From positions 20,543 to 84,542 of the IMG/VR virus record IMGVR_UViG_3300032561_000012: a stretch of 64,000 bases of DNA; one strand, 5' to 3'. A program made the position numbers and the translations under genes. The notes under the pieces are model-generated. The model searched no databases and was not told where the DNA came from. It saw only the letters and a list, made by a program, of their open reading frames with translations. The stretch comes from a virus. This document shows, piece after piece, positions 44,560 to 54,124 of this stretch (its first letter is position 1; each line of letters opens with the position of its first letter).

Positions 44560-44868
44560 ATGGCAATACAAAATACATTACTCACAACAGTTCCTAGCAG
44601 TGTCTATACCAGTACAGGTAACAGTGCTGTTACATCAGTATATTTCTGTAACAGCGGAGCAACCGCAGTTAACTTCAGCGTGTGGGCTGTGCCTAATGGC
44701 AGTACTGCTAACATCAATACTCGCATCTACAATAATATACAGTTAGCATCAGCTGATACTTACGTGCTAGACGTAGAAAAATTGATCTTAGGCAACGGTG
44801 ATAGTGTACAGGCTAACGCTACTGCAAATACATCAATCTCTACTACACTTAGCTACATAGGAATCTAA
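44560..44868 (+). CDS. Small beta-rich virion protein (102 aa)
   Basis: 102 residues: MAIQNTLLTTVPSSVYTSTG, then VTSVYFCNSGATAVNFSVWA, IYNNIQLASADTYVLDVEKL and ILGNGDSVQANA. It reads as a compact beta-sandwich: early strands, a CNSG turn, and a late GDSVQA strand. A second gene of the same type is at 51080-51412 (GYSSVILLCQISN, MIYGDSLQFSAN). Such proteins recur in T4-like marine phage fibre clusters as small structural or fibre-capping proteins. Start 10 nt after the preceding stop. Confidence 0.6.
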   Translation: MAIQNTLLTTVPSSVYTSTGNSAVTSVYFCNSGATAVNFSVWAVPNGSTANINTRIYNNIQLASADTYVLDVEKLILGNGDSVQANATANTSISTTLSYIGI

Positions 44869-44872
44869 TCTA

Positions 44873-45298
44873 ATGGGACGTTTTGCTAAAAATACAGTAT
44901 TCCGTTCAGGCACGCACGCCATTGGAATTCCCGTTGGAACTAGTAGTGTAGGACCTGATAGTCCCACTGTAGGTCAAGCACGATGGAACACAACAACATC
45001 ACGTTTTGAATACTACAACTCAGACAATGCATGGGTCGCAACAGCACATGAAGGCACAGTGAACATTGTTAAAGACAGTTTCAGTGGCAATACTGTGCAG
45101 ACACAGTTTACTATGAGCAAATCATATACTTCAGGTAGCGAAGCTAACGTTCTAGTATTTGTGGGTCAAGTGTATCAAAATCCTGGAGTTGCATATACAT
45201 TTAATGGTACTACCACAGTAACATTTACATCAGCACCAGCAACTGGTACAAATAACATTCTTTTATTACATAACTTTTCAAGTACAACAGCCATCTAA
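44873..45298 (+). CDS. Fibre/decoration protein (141 aa)
   Basis: 141 residues, MGRFAKNTVFRSGTHAIGIP, then SPTVGQARWNTTTSRFEYYN and WVATAHEG. The GQxRWNTTTxxFExYxxxxW motif is a hallmark of phage fibre C-terminal or linker modules. A second half (FTMSKSYTSGSEANVLVFVG, YQNPGVAYTFNGTTTVTFTS, APATGTNNILLLH) is another widespread fibre module, found also in the 48245 and 57680 genes as VSLNGTxQxPGYAYxV. It begins 4 nt after the previous stop. Probably virion; exact place unknown. Confidence 0.62.
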   Translation: MGRFAKNTVFRSGTHAIGIPVGTSSVGPDSPTVGQARWNTTTSRFEYYNSDNAWVATAHEGTVNIVKDSFSGNTVQTQFTMSKSYTSGSEANVLVFVGQVYQNPGVAYTFNGTTTVTFTSAPATGTNNILLLHNFSSTTAI

Positions 45299-45306
45299 CT
45301 TTTTCT

Positions 45307-45314
45307 GATAAATA
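45307..45314 (+). promoter_or_regulatory. Late promoter (GATAAATA) for the 968-aa fibre gene
   Basis: GATAAATA, 22 nt before ATG 45337, followed by a GAAGGGG ribosome site. Confidence 0.72.
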
Positions 45315-45336
45315 GTAGAAGAAGGGGTTATAATTA

Positions 45337-48243
45337 ATGGCAATCAGTCGCGTTCCGGGGTATGCCTTAGTATCTGCACTAGACAGACAAGGCACGGATC
45401 TTTCATTCATTAGTACAACCAACGGTGGCACTTTTGGTAATACTTTGGTTTATATGGACTTCACTGGATTTACAGTGGGGATCAATGAACCTAACCCCTA
45501 TAACTTTGGTCAAAGCCTAGTAGTCAACGGTAGTATCTTAATTGAAGCCGGCGGCCTACTGACCACAGGCAATCTACAATACGATCTAGGTAACGTTACT
45601 AATCAATGGCGCAGTGTTTGGGCTGGTAATATCTACGGCACACTACAAACAGCTAATCAACCTAATATCACAACCTTAGGCAGTTTAACAACATTAACAG
45701 TGGCACCTGGGTCAGCCATTAATGTTAGTAACAATAGAATACAGTATGTAGGTACACCAATAGCTAGTACAGATGCTGTGACCAAAGGTTATGTTGACAC
45801 TGCCACAGCAAATTTATCAGCAAACATTATATCGTCAACTGTAGGTAATGTAATACCACTAGGCACACCTAGTGATGGAAACCTTGGCGGCAACAATGCT
45901 GCCTATTTAGGATTCTCAACTACTACCACAGTCACTGATGCCATTGATATCTTAAACTCAGTAGCAGAAAATCTATTTACAAATACATTTGTTCGTAGTG
46001 TTACATTCTCAAGCAATGTAACAGCAGGAGGCCAAGGTCAAAGCGTTTTACTAACAATGGTACCGCAAGGCAATGTTAATCAATATGTGATTAACTGGGG
46101 TGATGGATCAGGCAATACAACTACAAGTTCTACTACGGCGGCACATCAATATAATACCAATGCTGGTACTCCATTTACAGTTACAGTGGTAGCAAGTAAT
46201 ACCAACGGTGCAGTGCCGAGTAATAGTGCTTCATTCCAAATCCCTGGGTACATACAGATATATGGTCCTAACCCAGTATTAAGCTATAACTTGTACAGAA
46301 CAAGTTCAGGCGGAACAATACTTAGTGGCAATAACTTGTATGCTATTCAAGGTAACGCAATTTACCTACAGAACACCACAACCAATACCAACACTTCAGT
46401 GGTAACATGGAGTGTAACATGGGGTGATGGTACAACATCTAATATTGCCAATAACTCAAATCCAGGCGGTGTACTTGGAGCCAATTTGAGCTACACCTAT
46501 AATACCAATAGCGGTACAGGATCAGACACAGTAACATTGAACTTGTTAACAGACAATTTAGCTAACCCAGCTATACTGCCTTTGAGTACAAGCCAAACAT
46601 TGAAAGTTTATGCGAATGTAATTAATCCTCCAGCTGGAGTTAATACTAGAACACTAACAGGTGTTACTAACACCTCAGGTACTAGCCCTTACTTAGCCTA
46701 CGGATTTGCAGACAACACAGGCGGTACAACGTTAACAGCAGGCACCGCAGTCAGCAGAATTGCTACTACAACATCATTGGTAGGCATTGCAGGCAACGTT
46801 ACTTCGTCTTACAGTTATACAGCCAACGTTGGATATTTAACATCAGTGATCAATGGAGCTGTACAAGGCAATATTACTCTTGCTACACAGTCAACTCCTA
46901 CATTGGTGGGTAATATTGGATTAACTAGTATTGTTGATTTTAATCTATATACATCAGCGGGGATAGCAACAACGTTTGCTAGCAGTACTTATTACCCAAT
47001 GCTGTACTATGGATTTACAGCTAATATTCAAACACCAGTAAGTAAACTTGCTACTGGCGTAAGTAGATTCAGTATAAATCATTCAACTACAGGATCAACA
47101 CCTAATGTTGACTTTGTGGTAGATAACATTACAGCTACTCCAGTAGTTACAGCTGGATACACAGCTAATGCTACTAACGGTACTTACAGATATATATCAG
47201 GTATACCATACTATAACACAAGTAGCCCAACTATCAACCTAGGTAACATTACAGTATCGAACTTAACTGGACAAACTTACTATAACGGTAGCCCATTCAC
47301 TGTGGCCACAGGGCAGTTCCAAGAAGGCACCAGTAGTGCTATTACGGGTACTAATACCTATACCTACACACAGGTCAGCAATTCGTCAGTGGGTATCCTA
47401 AATGGTAGTATACCGTATGCTAACGTTGGTGTAGGTAATGTCTATACTATAGCTACATTGAGTGTGCCAATTACAGCCAGCGCAGTGCGAAGTGTAGCAA
47501 ACTTGGTAGTATCTGCGGTTAACGTTAACGGTACTAGCTCTAATGCTTATAATACAACCAACGTGCAGGTACATACAGCTAGCCAAAGCGGTATCAGTGA
47601 AATTGCTATATCAGCTACGACCAGCGCAAATACTAACCCGGCAGTGCGTAGCACATACTTCTTAGCCAACACAACTAATACGCCAGCGTATGTTAGCTCA
47701 ACTAACTTTATGACTACCCCAAATGTCTACACTGAAACAGCAGACCCAGGCGTAGCAGGTACACGTGAAGCAACAATCAGACTTGGTGTACTAAAATTCT
47801 CTGCTAACAATTACAGCGTAGGTTACTTACCTGTTGGTCCTAATCGTAGTGGTGATGGTGCTAACAATCAATACTTTACAATGGGATTTCAACGTGCAGG
47901 GGTATCATCATTTACTTTAAATATTACAGCACCTGTAGGTATTGTTGGATGTTGGATCGCCGCACCAGGAACAGCAATTGATAGTACTAGTACGTTAAAT
48001 GGTTGGTTAGATGCTACAGTTAGTTATGCTGGTAGCGGTAAACCAGGAGCTAATACAGGAGCTGGCGGTAACGGATCAAACGGATGCGGATCAGGCGGAC
48101 TAATTGCAGCCAACGTAGCCCTAAGTGGTAGTTACACAATAACATTAGGTACAGTTAGTTTAACCTCAGCGACTAATAACGTTGCTTTAATTAGAATAGC
48201 ATTAGCAAGTGGACAATATGTGTCTACATTAGGATTAGCATAA
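45337..48243 (+). CDS. Long tail fibre with PKD/Ig-like domains
   Basis: 968 residues. The N-terminal domain (MAISRVPGYALVSALDRQGT, then DLGNVTNQWRSVWAGNIYGT) is typical of fibre attachment and first-shaft segments, followed by STDAVTKGYVDTATANLS. Two PKD-like domains are visible near residues 240-295 (YVINWGDGSGNTTT, AAHQYNTNAGTPFTVTVVAS) and 330-420 (VTWSVTWGDGTTSN, LSYTYNTNSGTGSDTVTL). Long Asn/Thr-rich beta repeats follow. The C-terminus (GVSSFTLNITAPVGIVGCWI, then NGCGSGGLIAANVALSGSY) looks like a distal tip domain. PKD folds often bind glycans or proteins, so it is a candidate receptor-binding fibre. Its stop is separated by 1 nt from the next ATG. Confidence 0.72.
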   Translation: MAISRVPGYALVSALDRQGTDLSFISTTNGGTFGNTLVYMDFTGFTVGINEPNPYNFGQSLVVNGSILIEAGGLLTTGNLQYDLGNVTNQWRSVWAGNIYGTLQTANQPNITTLGSLTTLTVAPGSAINVSNNRIQYVGTPIASTDAVTKGYVDTATANLSANIISSTVGNVIPLGTPSDGNLGGNNAAYLGFSTTTTVTDAIDILNSVAENLFTNTFVRSVTFSSNVTAGGQGQSVLLTMVPQGNVNQYVINWGDGSGNTTTSSTTAAHQYNTNAGTPFTVTVVASNTNGAVPSNSASFQIPGYIQIYGPNPVLSYNLYRTSSGGTILSGNNLYAIQGNAIYLQNTTTNTNTSVVTWSVTWGDGTTSNIANNSNPGGVLGANLSYTYNTNSGTGSDTVTLNLLTDNLANPAILPLSTSQTLKVYANVINPPAGVNTRTLTGVTNTSGTSPYLAYGFADNTGGTTLTAGTAVSRIATTTSLVGIAGNVTSSYSYTANVGYLTSVINGAVQGNITLATQSTPTLVGNIGLTSIVDFNLYTSAGIATTFASSTYYPMLYYGFTANIQTPVSKLATGVSRFSINHSTTGSTPNVDFVVDNITATPVVTAGYTANATNGTYRYISGIPYYNTSSPTINLGNITVSNLTGQTYYNGSPFTVATGQFQEGTSSAITGTNTYTYTQVSNSSVGILNGSIPYANVGVGNVYTIATLSVPITASAVRSVANLVVSAVNVNGTSSNAYNTTNVQVHTASQSGISEIAISATTSANTNPAVRSTYFLANTTNTPAYVSSTNFMTTPNVYTETADPGVAGTREATIRLGVLKFSANNYSVGYLPVGPNRSGDGANNQYFTMGFQRAGVSSFTLNITAPVGIVGCWIAAPGTAIDSTSTLNGWLDATVSYAGSGKPGANTGAGGNGSNGCGSGGLIAANVALSGSYTITLGTVSLTSATNNVALIRIALASGQYVSTLGLA

Positions 48244-48244
48244 G

Positions 48245-51049
48245 ATGGCAATACAGAACGCATCAGACAGTCAAAAAGTAGACTACCTTTGGAAGAAGAT
48301 AGGGTATGGTGTTGCCAAGACTGATATTTCTGGCAACATTGATGCTACTAATGAACCATACGCAAGCCCATTACTAATTCGTGCTGACACTCTGTGGCAA
48401 CAGTCAGGCAGTATTCCTAACGTTGCTCCAACTAGTAATGTAGGTGTAGTCACTGCTTATCCTACTACATTCCCAATACAGTGTACTAATGACGCAGGTA
48501 TTCCAACACCAAACTTAACTTGGGTAACAGGAGTTACCAATTGGATTCCACCTGAGTTTGGGTCAACATATCAGATCAAAGTCTATATAGCACCAGCAGG
48601 CCAAGCGGCTAATGTGTTAACCAAAGGCACACAGGTATTTGCTACTGGTAGTGGTAATAACGACTTATGGTACTTTGACTATAAAGCAGGTATCTTAAAC
48701 TTTAACAGCAACAACACCCCATACGCAGGCGGTGTTCCTATCAGCTTTACTGGTAATGCTGTTTACATCAGCGGCGGAGTTTACAGCGGCTTAATTGGAT
48801 TACCTAACGGTATTGGTAACCTAACAGTCAGTAACACAACAATCTCAAGTCTTGGTGGTAATATTAGTTTTAACTCAGCTAGCGGATACATTTATGCTGG
48901 CAATGCTATTATTGCTAATATAGCTAATCCTATAAACTCACAAGATGCAGTAACAGTATCAAACTTATTAAGTGCTATTGGTAGTATTTCTTCAATCACA
49001 GGTAATCTAAATGTTACTAATAATTTAACTGTTGGTGGATATGCAAACATCACAGGAAACCTGTCACTGTCTAGCACCAGTGATCTTTTAATCAGCGGTA
49101 ATGCAGGGTTAAATGGACAGTATTTGACATCAACAGGTAATGGTCTACAATGGACAACGGTTAGTTTTAATTCTAGTCAAATTAGTTCTGGTGCAAGTAA
49201 TGTTACTGTAACTGCTAACTATGTTAATGTGGCCATCAACGGTAGTAATGTTGCATCCTTTAGCAGTACTGGGTTTACCACTGGTAATTTAACAATTAGC
49301 AACAGCACACTGTCTTCAGTTGATGGAGCCAATCTAGTACTTAATGCACCTGGGACAGGTATAGTACAGATAGCAGGCAGTGATGCACTAGGTTTACCAT
49401 ATGGTAACATTTATACACGCCCAGGAAATCCAACAATTGGGTATATTCGTTACAACACAGATGCACCTGGATTAGAAGTATGGACAGGTAATGCGTGGCT
49501 TGCACCAGGCACTGCACAAATTTTATCTCAAACAATATTCCCTGATGGTGTTAGCAACGTATTTACATTAAGCAGTAACGCATCTACTACTGGCGTACTA
49601 GTAAGTCTTAATGGTACACTACAACGCCCAGGATATGCCTACACTGTATCTAATAATAGTATTGCATTTAGTGAAGTTCCACTGACCACTGACATAGTTG
49701 AAGTTAGATACATGATCAATGGTCAAACAGTGGTATCAGCTAGTCAACTGCAATACGGTAATACTACCAGTGTTGTCTTGGACGCGACAAATGTCACAGT
49801 TACTTCACAAAATATTAACCAGTCTGGTAACTTGTCAGTTCAAGGTAACATCACCAGCGGCACACTACAAACAGGTGTTACACATATACCAACTAGTGCC
49901 AATGTAATTTATGTAGCTAAAAATGGCAATGACAGTTTTGACGGTACCATTAATGCACCATTCTTAACAATCAAAGCGGCCTTAGCTGCGGCGGCAAACA
50001 TTTCTACATCAGGAGTTAGCGTACACGTTGCTCCTGGAACATATTACGAAAATAATCCAGTGACTATTCCACAAAATGTGTCATTGATGGGCGACAATAT
50101 ACGTAATATCACAGTTATACCAAATACTCCAACAGCTGATTTATTCTATGTAACAAATGGCTGTTATGTTTGGGGTATTACAATTAAAAACTATCTAGCC
50201 AACGGATTCAGTTATAGTTCAGCAACTAGCAGTGCTAATGTTTTTGTTAGTCCTTACATACAAAATATAACATCTAGTACCACAACAGGTACCGCAGTTT
50301 ATGTTGACGGTAACAACACCAGCAGTATCAGTACCAAAGCAATGATTGTAGGTTTCTTTACTATTATCAACCAAGGCGGTGTTGGTGTACGATTAAGCAA
50401 TGGTGCTTATGCACAGTTAGTTAATATCTACACCATTGGCGCTAACGTTGGTATTTGGAGTGATTCAGGTAGCTTCTGTACACTTAACGGTTCTGACAAC
50501 AGTATTGGTAACATTGGTCTACGTGCTGACGGATACGGTACACTACAAAGTTATGGCAACACATCAGGTTATAGTACTTTTGGATCATTTACAATAAAAA
50601 ATCCAACAGCTCAGCCGCATGTTAACACTGTGATGATTATCAATGGTGATCCAGCATACTACAGTATTGATAAAATTAATAAAGTAGATGCTGTGACTTA
50701 TACTATCACAGTACAACAAACATACCTAGGTAATTTGGCACCTAACACTAATATTGCATTTTATAATCGCAGTGAAGTTGTGGCCAGCGCACATACATTT
50801 GAATATGTGGGCGCAGGAACTAACGCAGCCACAGCACTACCACAGTATGGTGGTATACCAAATGCTAACTTAAACGTAGTGACCACAGGTGGCGGCAGTG
50901 TAACATATACAGCCACAGACGAAAAAGGACAATTTTGGATTGGGCCTAATTTAGTTATCAATCAAGCAACAGGCACAATCAGCGGTGCGGCATTTAGTAA
51001 GAGTTTATTTGCATTAATGACACCATACATTTTAGCGTTGGAAATATAA
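48245..51049 (+). CDS. Long tail fibre with parallel beta-helix domain
   Basis: 934 residues. The start has SDSQKVDYLWKKIGYGVAKT, a conserved opening of marine T4-like fibres. A middle module (IYTRPGNPTIGYIRYNTDAP, LEVWTGNAWLAPG, then GVLVSLNGTLQRPGYAYTVS) recurs in other fibres here. From about residue 548, VIYVAKNGNDSFDGTINAPF and ALAAAANISTSGVSVHVAPG, then TYYENNPVTIPQNVSLMGDN start a DUF1565/pectate-lyase-like right-handed beta-helix of about 200 residues, a fold used by fibres and tailspikes that bind or cut polysaccharide. Catalytic residues cannot be named from sequence alone. The C-terminal FWIGPNLVINQATGTISGAA segment is likewise common in fibres. Confidence 0.75.
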   Translation: MAIQNASDSQKVDYLWKKIGYGVAKTDISGNIDATNEPYASPLLIRADTLWQQSGSIPNVAPTSNVGVVTAYPTTFPIQCTNDAGIPTPNLTWVTGVTNWIPPEFGSTYQIKVYIAPAGQAANVLTKGTQVFATGSGNNDLWYFDYKAGILNFNSNNTPYAGGVPISFTGNAVYISGGVYSGLIGLPNGIGNLTVSNTTISSLGGNISFNSASGYIYAGNAIIANIANPINSQDAVTVSNLLSAIGSISSITGNLNVTNNLTVGGYANITGNLSLSSTSDLLISGNAGLNGQYLTSTGNGLQWTTVSFNSSQISSGASNVTVTANYVNVAINGSNVASFSSTGFTTGNLTISNSTLSSVDGANLVLNAPGTGIVQIAGSDALGLPYGNIYTRPGNPTIGYIRYNTDAPGLEVWTGNAWLAPGTAQILSQTIFPDGVSNVFTLSSNASTTGVLVSLNGTLQRPGYAYTVSNNSIAFSEVPLTTDIVEVRYMINGQTVVSASQLQYGNTTSVVLDATNVTVTSQNINQSGNLSVQGNITSGTLQTGVTHIPTSANVIYVAKNGNDSFDGTINAPFLTIKAALAAAANISTSGVSVHVAPGTYYENNPVTIPQNVSLMGDNIRNITVIPNTPTADLFYVTNGCYVWGITIKNYLANGFSYSSATSSANVFVSPYIQNITSSTTTGTAVYVDGNNTSSISTKAMIVGFFTIINQGGVGVRLSNGAYAQLVNIYTIGANVGIWSDSGSFCTLNGSDNSIGNIGLRADGYGTLQSYGNTSGYSTFGSFTIKNPTAQPHVNTVMIINGDPAYYSIDKINKVDAVTYTITVQQTYLGNLAPNTNIAFYNRSEVVASAHTFEYVGAGTNAATALPQYGGIPNANLNVVTTGGGSVTYTATDEKGQFWIGPNLVINQATGTISGAAFSKSLFALMTPYILALEI

Positions 51050-51079
51050 TAAAATAAGTAATTAATAAGGAAATAAAAT

Positions 51080-51412
51080 ATGGCAGCAGCAATTAATAAT
51101 TTTACCACAGTGACAGCTAATCTAACAGCTAACGTAGCTTCAGTTTACAGTACACCTGTTGGATATTCATCTGTGATATTGCTATGTCAAATTAGTAATG
51201 TTAGTAATAATGCTATAGCAACTAGTGGTTATCATTTAAGATCAGGTACTCCTACAGCACTATTACAAAACTATCCAGTACCAGTTAATGACGCGGTGAG
51301 TATGCTAACAGGTAGATTAGTTATGATCTACGGTGACAGTCTGCAATTCAGTGCTAACGTTAACTCTGGCGCACAATTACTATTAAGCGTTTTAGAGACA
51401 AGCACATCATAA
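51080..51412 (+). CDS. Small beta-rich virion protein (110 aa), relative of the 44560 gene
   Basis: 110 residues with a TAAGGAAATAAA ribosome site. MAAAINNFTTVTANLTANVA leads to VYSTPVGYSSVILLCQISNV, then SMLTGRLVMIYGDSLQFSAN and LLLSVLETSTS. The pattern of N-terminal strand, central Val/Leu/Ile strand with a Cys, and GDSLQ strand is shared with the 102-aa protein at 44560-44868, so the two look like distant paralogues. It lies between two long fibre genes and is followed 1 nt later by the next. A fibre-associated structural role is likely. Confidence 0.6.
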   Translation: MAAAINNFTTVTANLTANVASVYSTPVGYSSVILLCQISNVSNNAIATSGYHLRSGTPTALLQNYPVPVNDAVSMLTGRLVMIYGDSLQFSANVNSGAQLLLSVLETSTS

Positions 51413-51413
51413 T

Positions 51414-52418
51414 ATGGCAATAGTTACTACCCATTTAGTCAGCGGTCGTGTTCCGGTAGTTGCACCAACTAGCGTTACACCTGATCGTTATACATATCTA
51501 GGACTTAGTCAAGCAGAGCCTAACCTTGGTTACAGTGGCAATGGTAACGTCTTAACTACAAATATCTATGGACAACGCATTTGGTCTAGCAATATTAATC
51601 TAACTAATATTCAGGTTACTGGAACTATTGTTGCAGGAGCAGTAATAGCTGGCGGTATTAACCAATACGTTAGTAACACTGTACCCGCAACAGCTGCAGT
51701 AGGCGACCAATGGTATGACACTAGCACTGATATTTTATTCCAATATGAAAATACTGGTTCTAGTAATGTTTGGGTAGATGTATCATCAGTGGCACTGAAT
51801 ACCAACGTTGCTACTATTTTAGGCACAACATTAAGTATCACAGGCAACGGCACAATTACCAGCGGATTAACTGTTGGCAGTTTGACTATCAACGGCAGTG
51901 AAACTGCAACAGGTACATTGACTATTAACAGTTCAGGAAACCCAACTGCTATTCTTAACGGTAATGTTTCTGGAGTTGGTAATATTGGCTCAGCGGGTAC
52001 TACATTTAATACTGTGTTTGCTAAAGCCACAACAGCACAGTACGCTGACTTGGCTGAGATATATGCCAGCGACAGTTTATACCCAGCAGGCACAGTGGTC
52101 ATCTTTGGCGGTGTTGCAGAAGTTACCGCAAGTACAACCAATCACGATTCAGCAGTGGCCGGGGTAGTAAGTACAAATCCAGCATACTTAATGAACACAG
52201 CAGCATCAGGTGTAGCAGTAGCACTGCAAGGTCGAGTACATTGTTCTGTGCTAGGCCCAATTAACAAGGGCGACTTAGTGGTTACTAGTGATGTACCTGG
52301 AGTAGCGCAACGACTAGATCCTACGCTATGGAAACCAGGTTGTGTTATAGGTAAGAGTTTAGAAATAATTACTTCAAATCAAATAGCAACTATTGAAGTT
52401 GTGGTAGGGAGAGACTAA
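51414..52418 (+). CDS. Tail-fibre protein (334 aa)
   Basis: 334 residues. A first part has YLGLSQAEPNLGYSGNGN and AVGDQWYDTSTDILFQYENT, a standard fibre module. The C-terminal 140 residues (TFNTVFAKATTAQYADLAEI, YPAGTVVIFGGVAEVTAS, VAVALQGRVHCSVLGPINKG, DLVVTSDVPGVAQRL, GCVIGKSLE) form a domain repeatedly found at the ends of T4-like fibres, where it may act in trimerisation or folding. Its stop overlaps the next ATG (TAATG), coupling it to the S74-domain fibre. Confidence 0.68.
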   Translation: MAIVTTHLVSGRVPVVAPTSVTPDRYTYLGLSQAEPNLGYSGNGNVLTTNIYGQRIWSSNINLTNIQVTGTIVAGAVIAGGINQYVSNTVPATAAVGDQWYDTSTDILFQYENTGSSNVWVDVSSVALNTNVATILGTTLSITGNGTITSGLTVGSLTINGSETATGTLTINSSGNPTAILNGNVSGVGNIGSAGTTFNTVFAKATTAQYADLAEIYASDSLYPAGTVVIFGGVAEVTASTTNHDSAVAGVVSTNPAYLMNTAASGVAVALQGRVHCSVLGPINKGDLVVTSDVPGVAQRLDPTLWKPGCVIGKSLEIITSNQIATIEVVVGRD

Positions 52419-53242
52419 TGGGATTTCCACAGAACCCACTCAATGGTAACATAGCAACTGTAAATGGTATTACCTATACCTACAACAGTACTAAAACTGC
52501 TTGGCTACGAGCTACTACTACAGGCGCTAATCTTACTGCTAATAGCTTAACATTAACATCAAATGCTAGTGCTATATCAAGTTCTTCTGGAGCATTGATA
52601 GTCACAGGTGGCGCGGGTATTGGGGGCAACTTATATGTTGCAGGATCACTATACGGAAATATTACAGGTAACATTAATGGTATCGGTAGTATAAATTCTA
52701 CCACTGCCGCATTTAGTAATTTAATTTCTACATTGGCAACAGTTACAGGTAATATCACAGCAGGCAACATTACAGCAGGTAATGTAACTGCTAGTTATTT
52801 TGCGGGTGCGTTACTTACTGCATCGCAACCACTGCTAACAACATTAGCCAATATACAAATTTATTCGTTGGGTGTAGGCACCCCACCATCGCAAACACAA
52901 GGTGAAATACGTGCTACAAACCAAATTACATCATACTACTCAGACGAACGATTAAAAACACGTTTAGGTAGAATTGAAAACGCTTTAGACAAAGTAGATC
53001 AAATCTCAGGGTTCTATCATGAGGCCAATGACACTGCGGTAGAATTAGGTTTTTCTAAGGTGCGCGAAGTTGGTGTAAGTGCGCAAGAAATACAATCAGT
53101 ACTGCCAGAAGTTGTTACTCTAGCACCATTTGATGAACGCTACCTAACAGTTCGTTACGAAAGATTAACTCCGTTGCTGATTGAAGCAATTAAAGAACTA
53201 CGTCAAGAAGTTAACGCTATTAAAAAACAGCTTGGCGGTTAA
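52418..53242 (+). CDS. Tail-fibre protein with S74 intramolecular chaperone
   Basis: 274 residues. An N-terminal FPQNPLNGNIATVNGITYTY and W module is followed by GALIVTGGAGIGGNLYVAGS, a frequent fibre repeat. The last 100 residues contain YYSDERLKTRLGRIENALDK (Ser175, Lys180), GVSAQEIQSVLPEVV and YLTVRYERLTPLLIEAIKEL, the peptidase S74/endosialidase chaperone domain. This domain trimerises fibres and cuts itself off, using the Ser of SDxRLK. The mature fibre would therefore end near residue 174. It overlaps the preceding gene by one base and is followed 1 nt later by an oxygenase gene. Confidence 0.85.
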   Translation: MGFPQNPLNGNIATVNGITYTYNSTKTAWLRATTTGANLTANSLTLTSNASAISSSSGALIVTGGAGIGGNLYVAGSLYGNITGNINGIGSINSTTAAFSNLISTLATVTGNITAGNITAGNVTASYFAGALLTASQPLLTTLANIQIYSLGVGTPPSQTQGEIRATNQITSYYSDERLKTRLGRIENALDKVDQISGFYHEANDTAVELGFSKVREVGVSAQEIQSVLPEVVTLAPFDERYLTVRYERLTPLLIEAIKELRQEVNAIKKQLGG

Positions 53243-53243
53243 A

Positions 53244-53804
53244 ATGACTTTTGATCAATTCAAAGTCATAGACAACTTCATACCTTTGTCACTACAAGAA
53301 CAAATAAAGTCAACACTACTGGGACCAAAATTTGCTTGGTTCTACACTGTAGATGTGACTTATAACGCAGATGCTCCTATAGATCGTAGAAATCCAGGAT
53401 TTAGCTACTTGTTTAATCAGAATGATAGTATAGCTCCAGACATTGCAACATTGGCCTACACTGGCGCAATGACAGCAGGAGTGCAATATACAAATATCCT
53501 GCAGGCACGAGCATTCTTGCAACTGCCGCTAAGTGATAGATTTTTAACCGCAGGTGTTGATCCTTTACATGTTGACACTCAAACTCCACATTTAGTGGTG
53601 TTGTATTACGTTGTAGATTCAGATGGCGATACTCTACTAACTAACAGCACTCACAGTGATAGCTTACAGGTCGAAGATCATACTATCATAGCACGAGTTA
53701 GTCCTAAACAAGGCAGGGCACTGTTATTTGATGGCGGCTTGTATCACACAGCAGAACAACCAAAAGACAATGTTCGCTGTGTTATTAACCTGGACCTAGC
53801 TTAA
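53244..53804 (+). CDS. 2OG-Fe(II) oxygenase-like protein
   Basis: 186 residues from ATG 53244; in-frame upstream codons lie inside the S74 gene and are not used. The iron triad of a 2-oxoglutarate dioxygenase is visible: H109 and D111 in DPLHVDTQTPHLVVLYYV, and H168 in LFDGGLYHTAEQP, with R178 in NVRCVINLDL as the likely 2OG-binding Arg. The proline-hydroxylase/PKHD-like layout suggests hydroxylation of a protein side chain. It ends at the late promoter of the Asn-Cys cassette and is cotranscribed with the fibre genes, so fibre proteins or the cassette products are plausible substrates. The substrate is unproven. Confidence 0.78.
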   Translation: MTFDQFKVIDNFIPLSLQEQIKSTLLGPKFAWFYTVDVTYNADAPIDRRNPGFSYLFNQNDSIAPDIATLAYTGAMTAGVQYTNILQARAFLQLPLSDRFLTAGVDPLHVDTQTPHLVVLYYVVDSDGDTLLTNSTHSDSLQVEDHTIIARVSPKQGRALLFDGGLYHTAEQPKDNVRCVINLDLA

Positions 53805-53812
53805 AATAAATA
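53805..53812 (+). promoter_or_regulatory. Possible late promoter (AATAAATA) of the Asn-Cys cassette
   Basis: AATAAATA immediately after the oxygenase stop and 15 nt before ATG 53828, followed by a TAGGAGA ribosome site. Confidence 0.55.
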
Positions 53813-53827
53813 AGGTAGGAGACTGAA

Positions 53828-54115
53828 ATGGCAACAACATTAGGCAATGGAATAGTAACATTTGGAGATGGCACTCGTTTGGGGTCAAACGTCATTCCTT
53901 ACGGTAATATTACCAACCCTAAAACTAACCTTACACAGTTTACTAACGATTTAGGTAACTATGGTAATTTTCTTACAGCTAACTCAATTAATACTACTCA
54001 GATTAATACAGGCGCATGGGCTAGTATGTATCTTACTTTGACTAACTGTGGAAGTAGTACTACATTGGGGTTAGCTACAGATAACTGTAATTGTAATTGT
54101 GCATGTAACTGTTAG
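53828..54115 (+). CDS. Asn-Cys-tailed small protein 1 (candidate modified peptide precursor)
   Basis: 95 residues in two parts. Residues 1-55 (TTLGNGIVTFGDGTRLGS, then NLTQFTNDLGNYGNFL) match a module of T4-like fibre proteins. The C-terminus is NCNCNCACNC, reached after LTNCGSSTTLGLATD. The tail is written as alternating AAY and TGT codons plus one GCA. Such a conserved front with a short repetitive Cys tail, next to a radical SAM/SPASM gene, resembles the leader and core of a RiPP precursor, but the leader here looks structural. Good TAGGAGA site; 9 nt to the next paralogue. Confidence 0.72.
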   Translation: MATTLGNGIVTFGDGTRLGSNVIPYGNITNPKTNLTQFTNDLGNYGNFLTANSINTTQINTGAWASMYLTLTNCGSSTTLGLATDNCNCNCACNC

Positions 54116-54124
54116 GAATAAGTA

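Noticed and set aside
51611-52141. 176-codon antisense frame opposite a fibre gene
   Set aside because: Val/Pro/Leu-rich translation typical of reversed Asn/Thr/Gly codons; no ribosome site or neighbouring context.
54088-54115. AAYTGT repeat as a simple microsatellite
   Set aside because: It is in frame at the end of three separate genes, with alternating Asn codons and Ala interruptions, so it looks like selected coding sequence.
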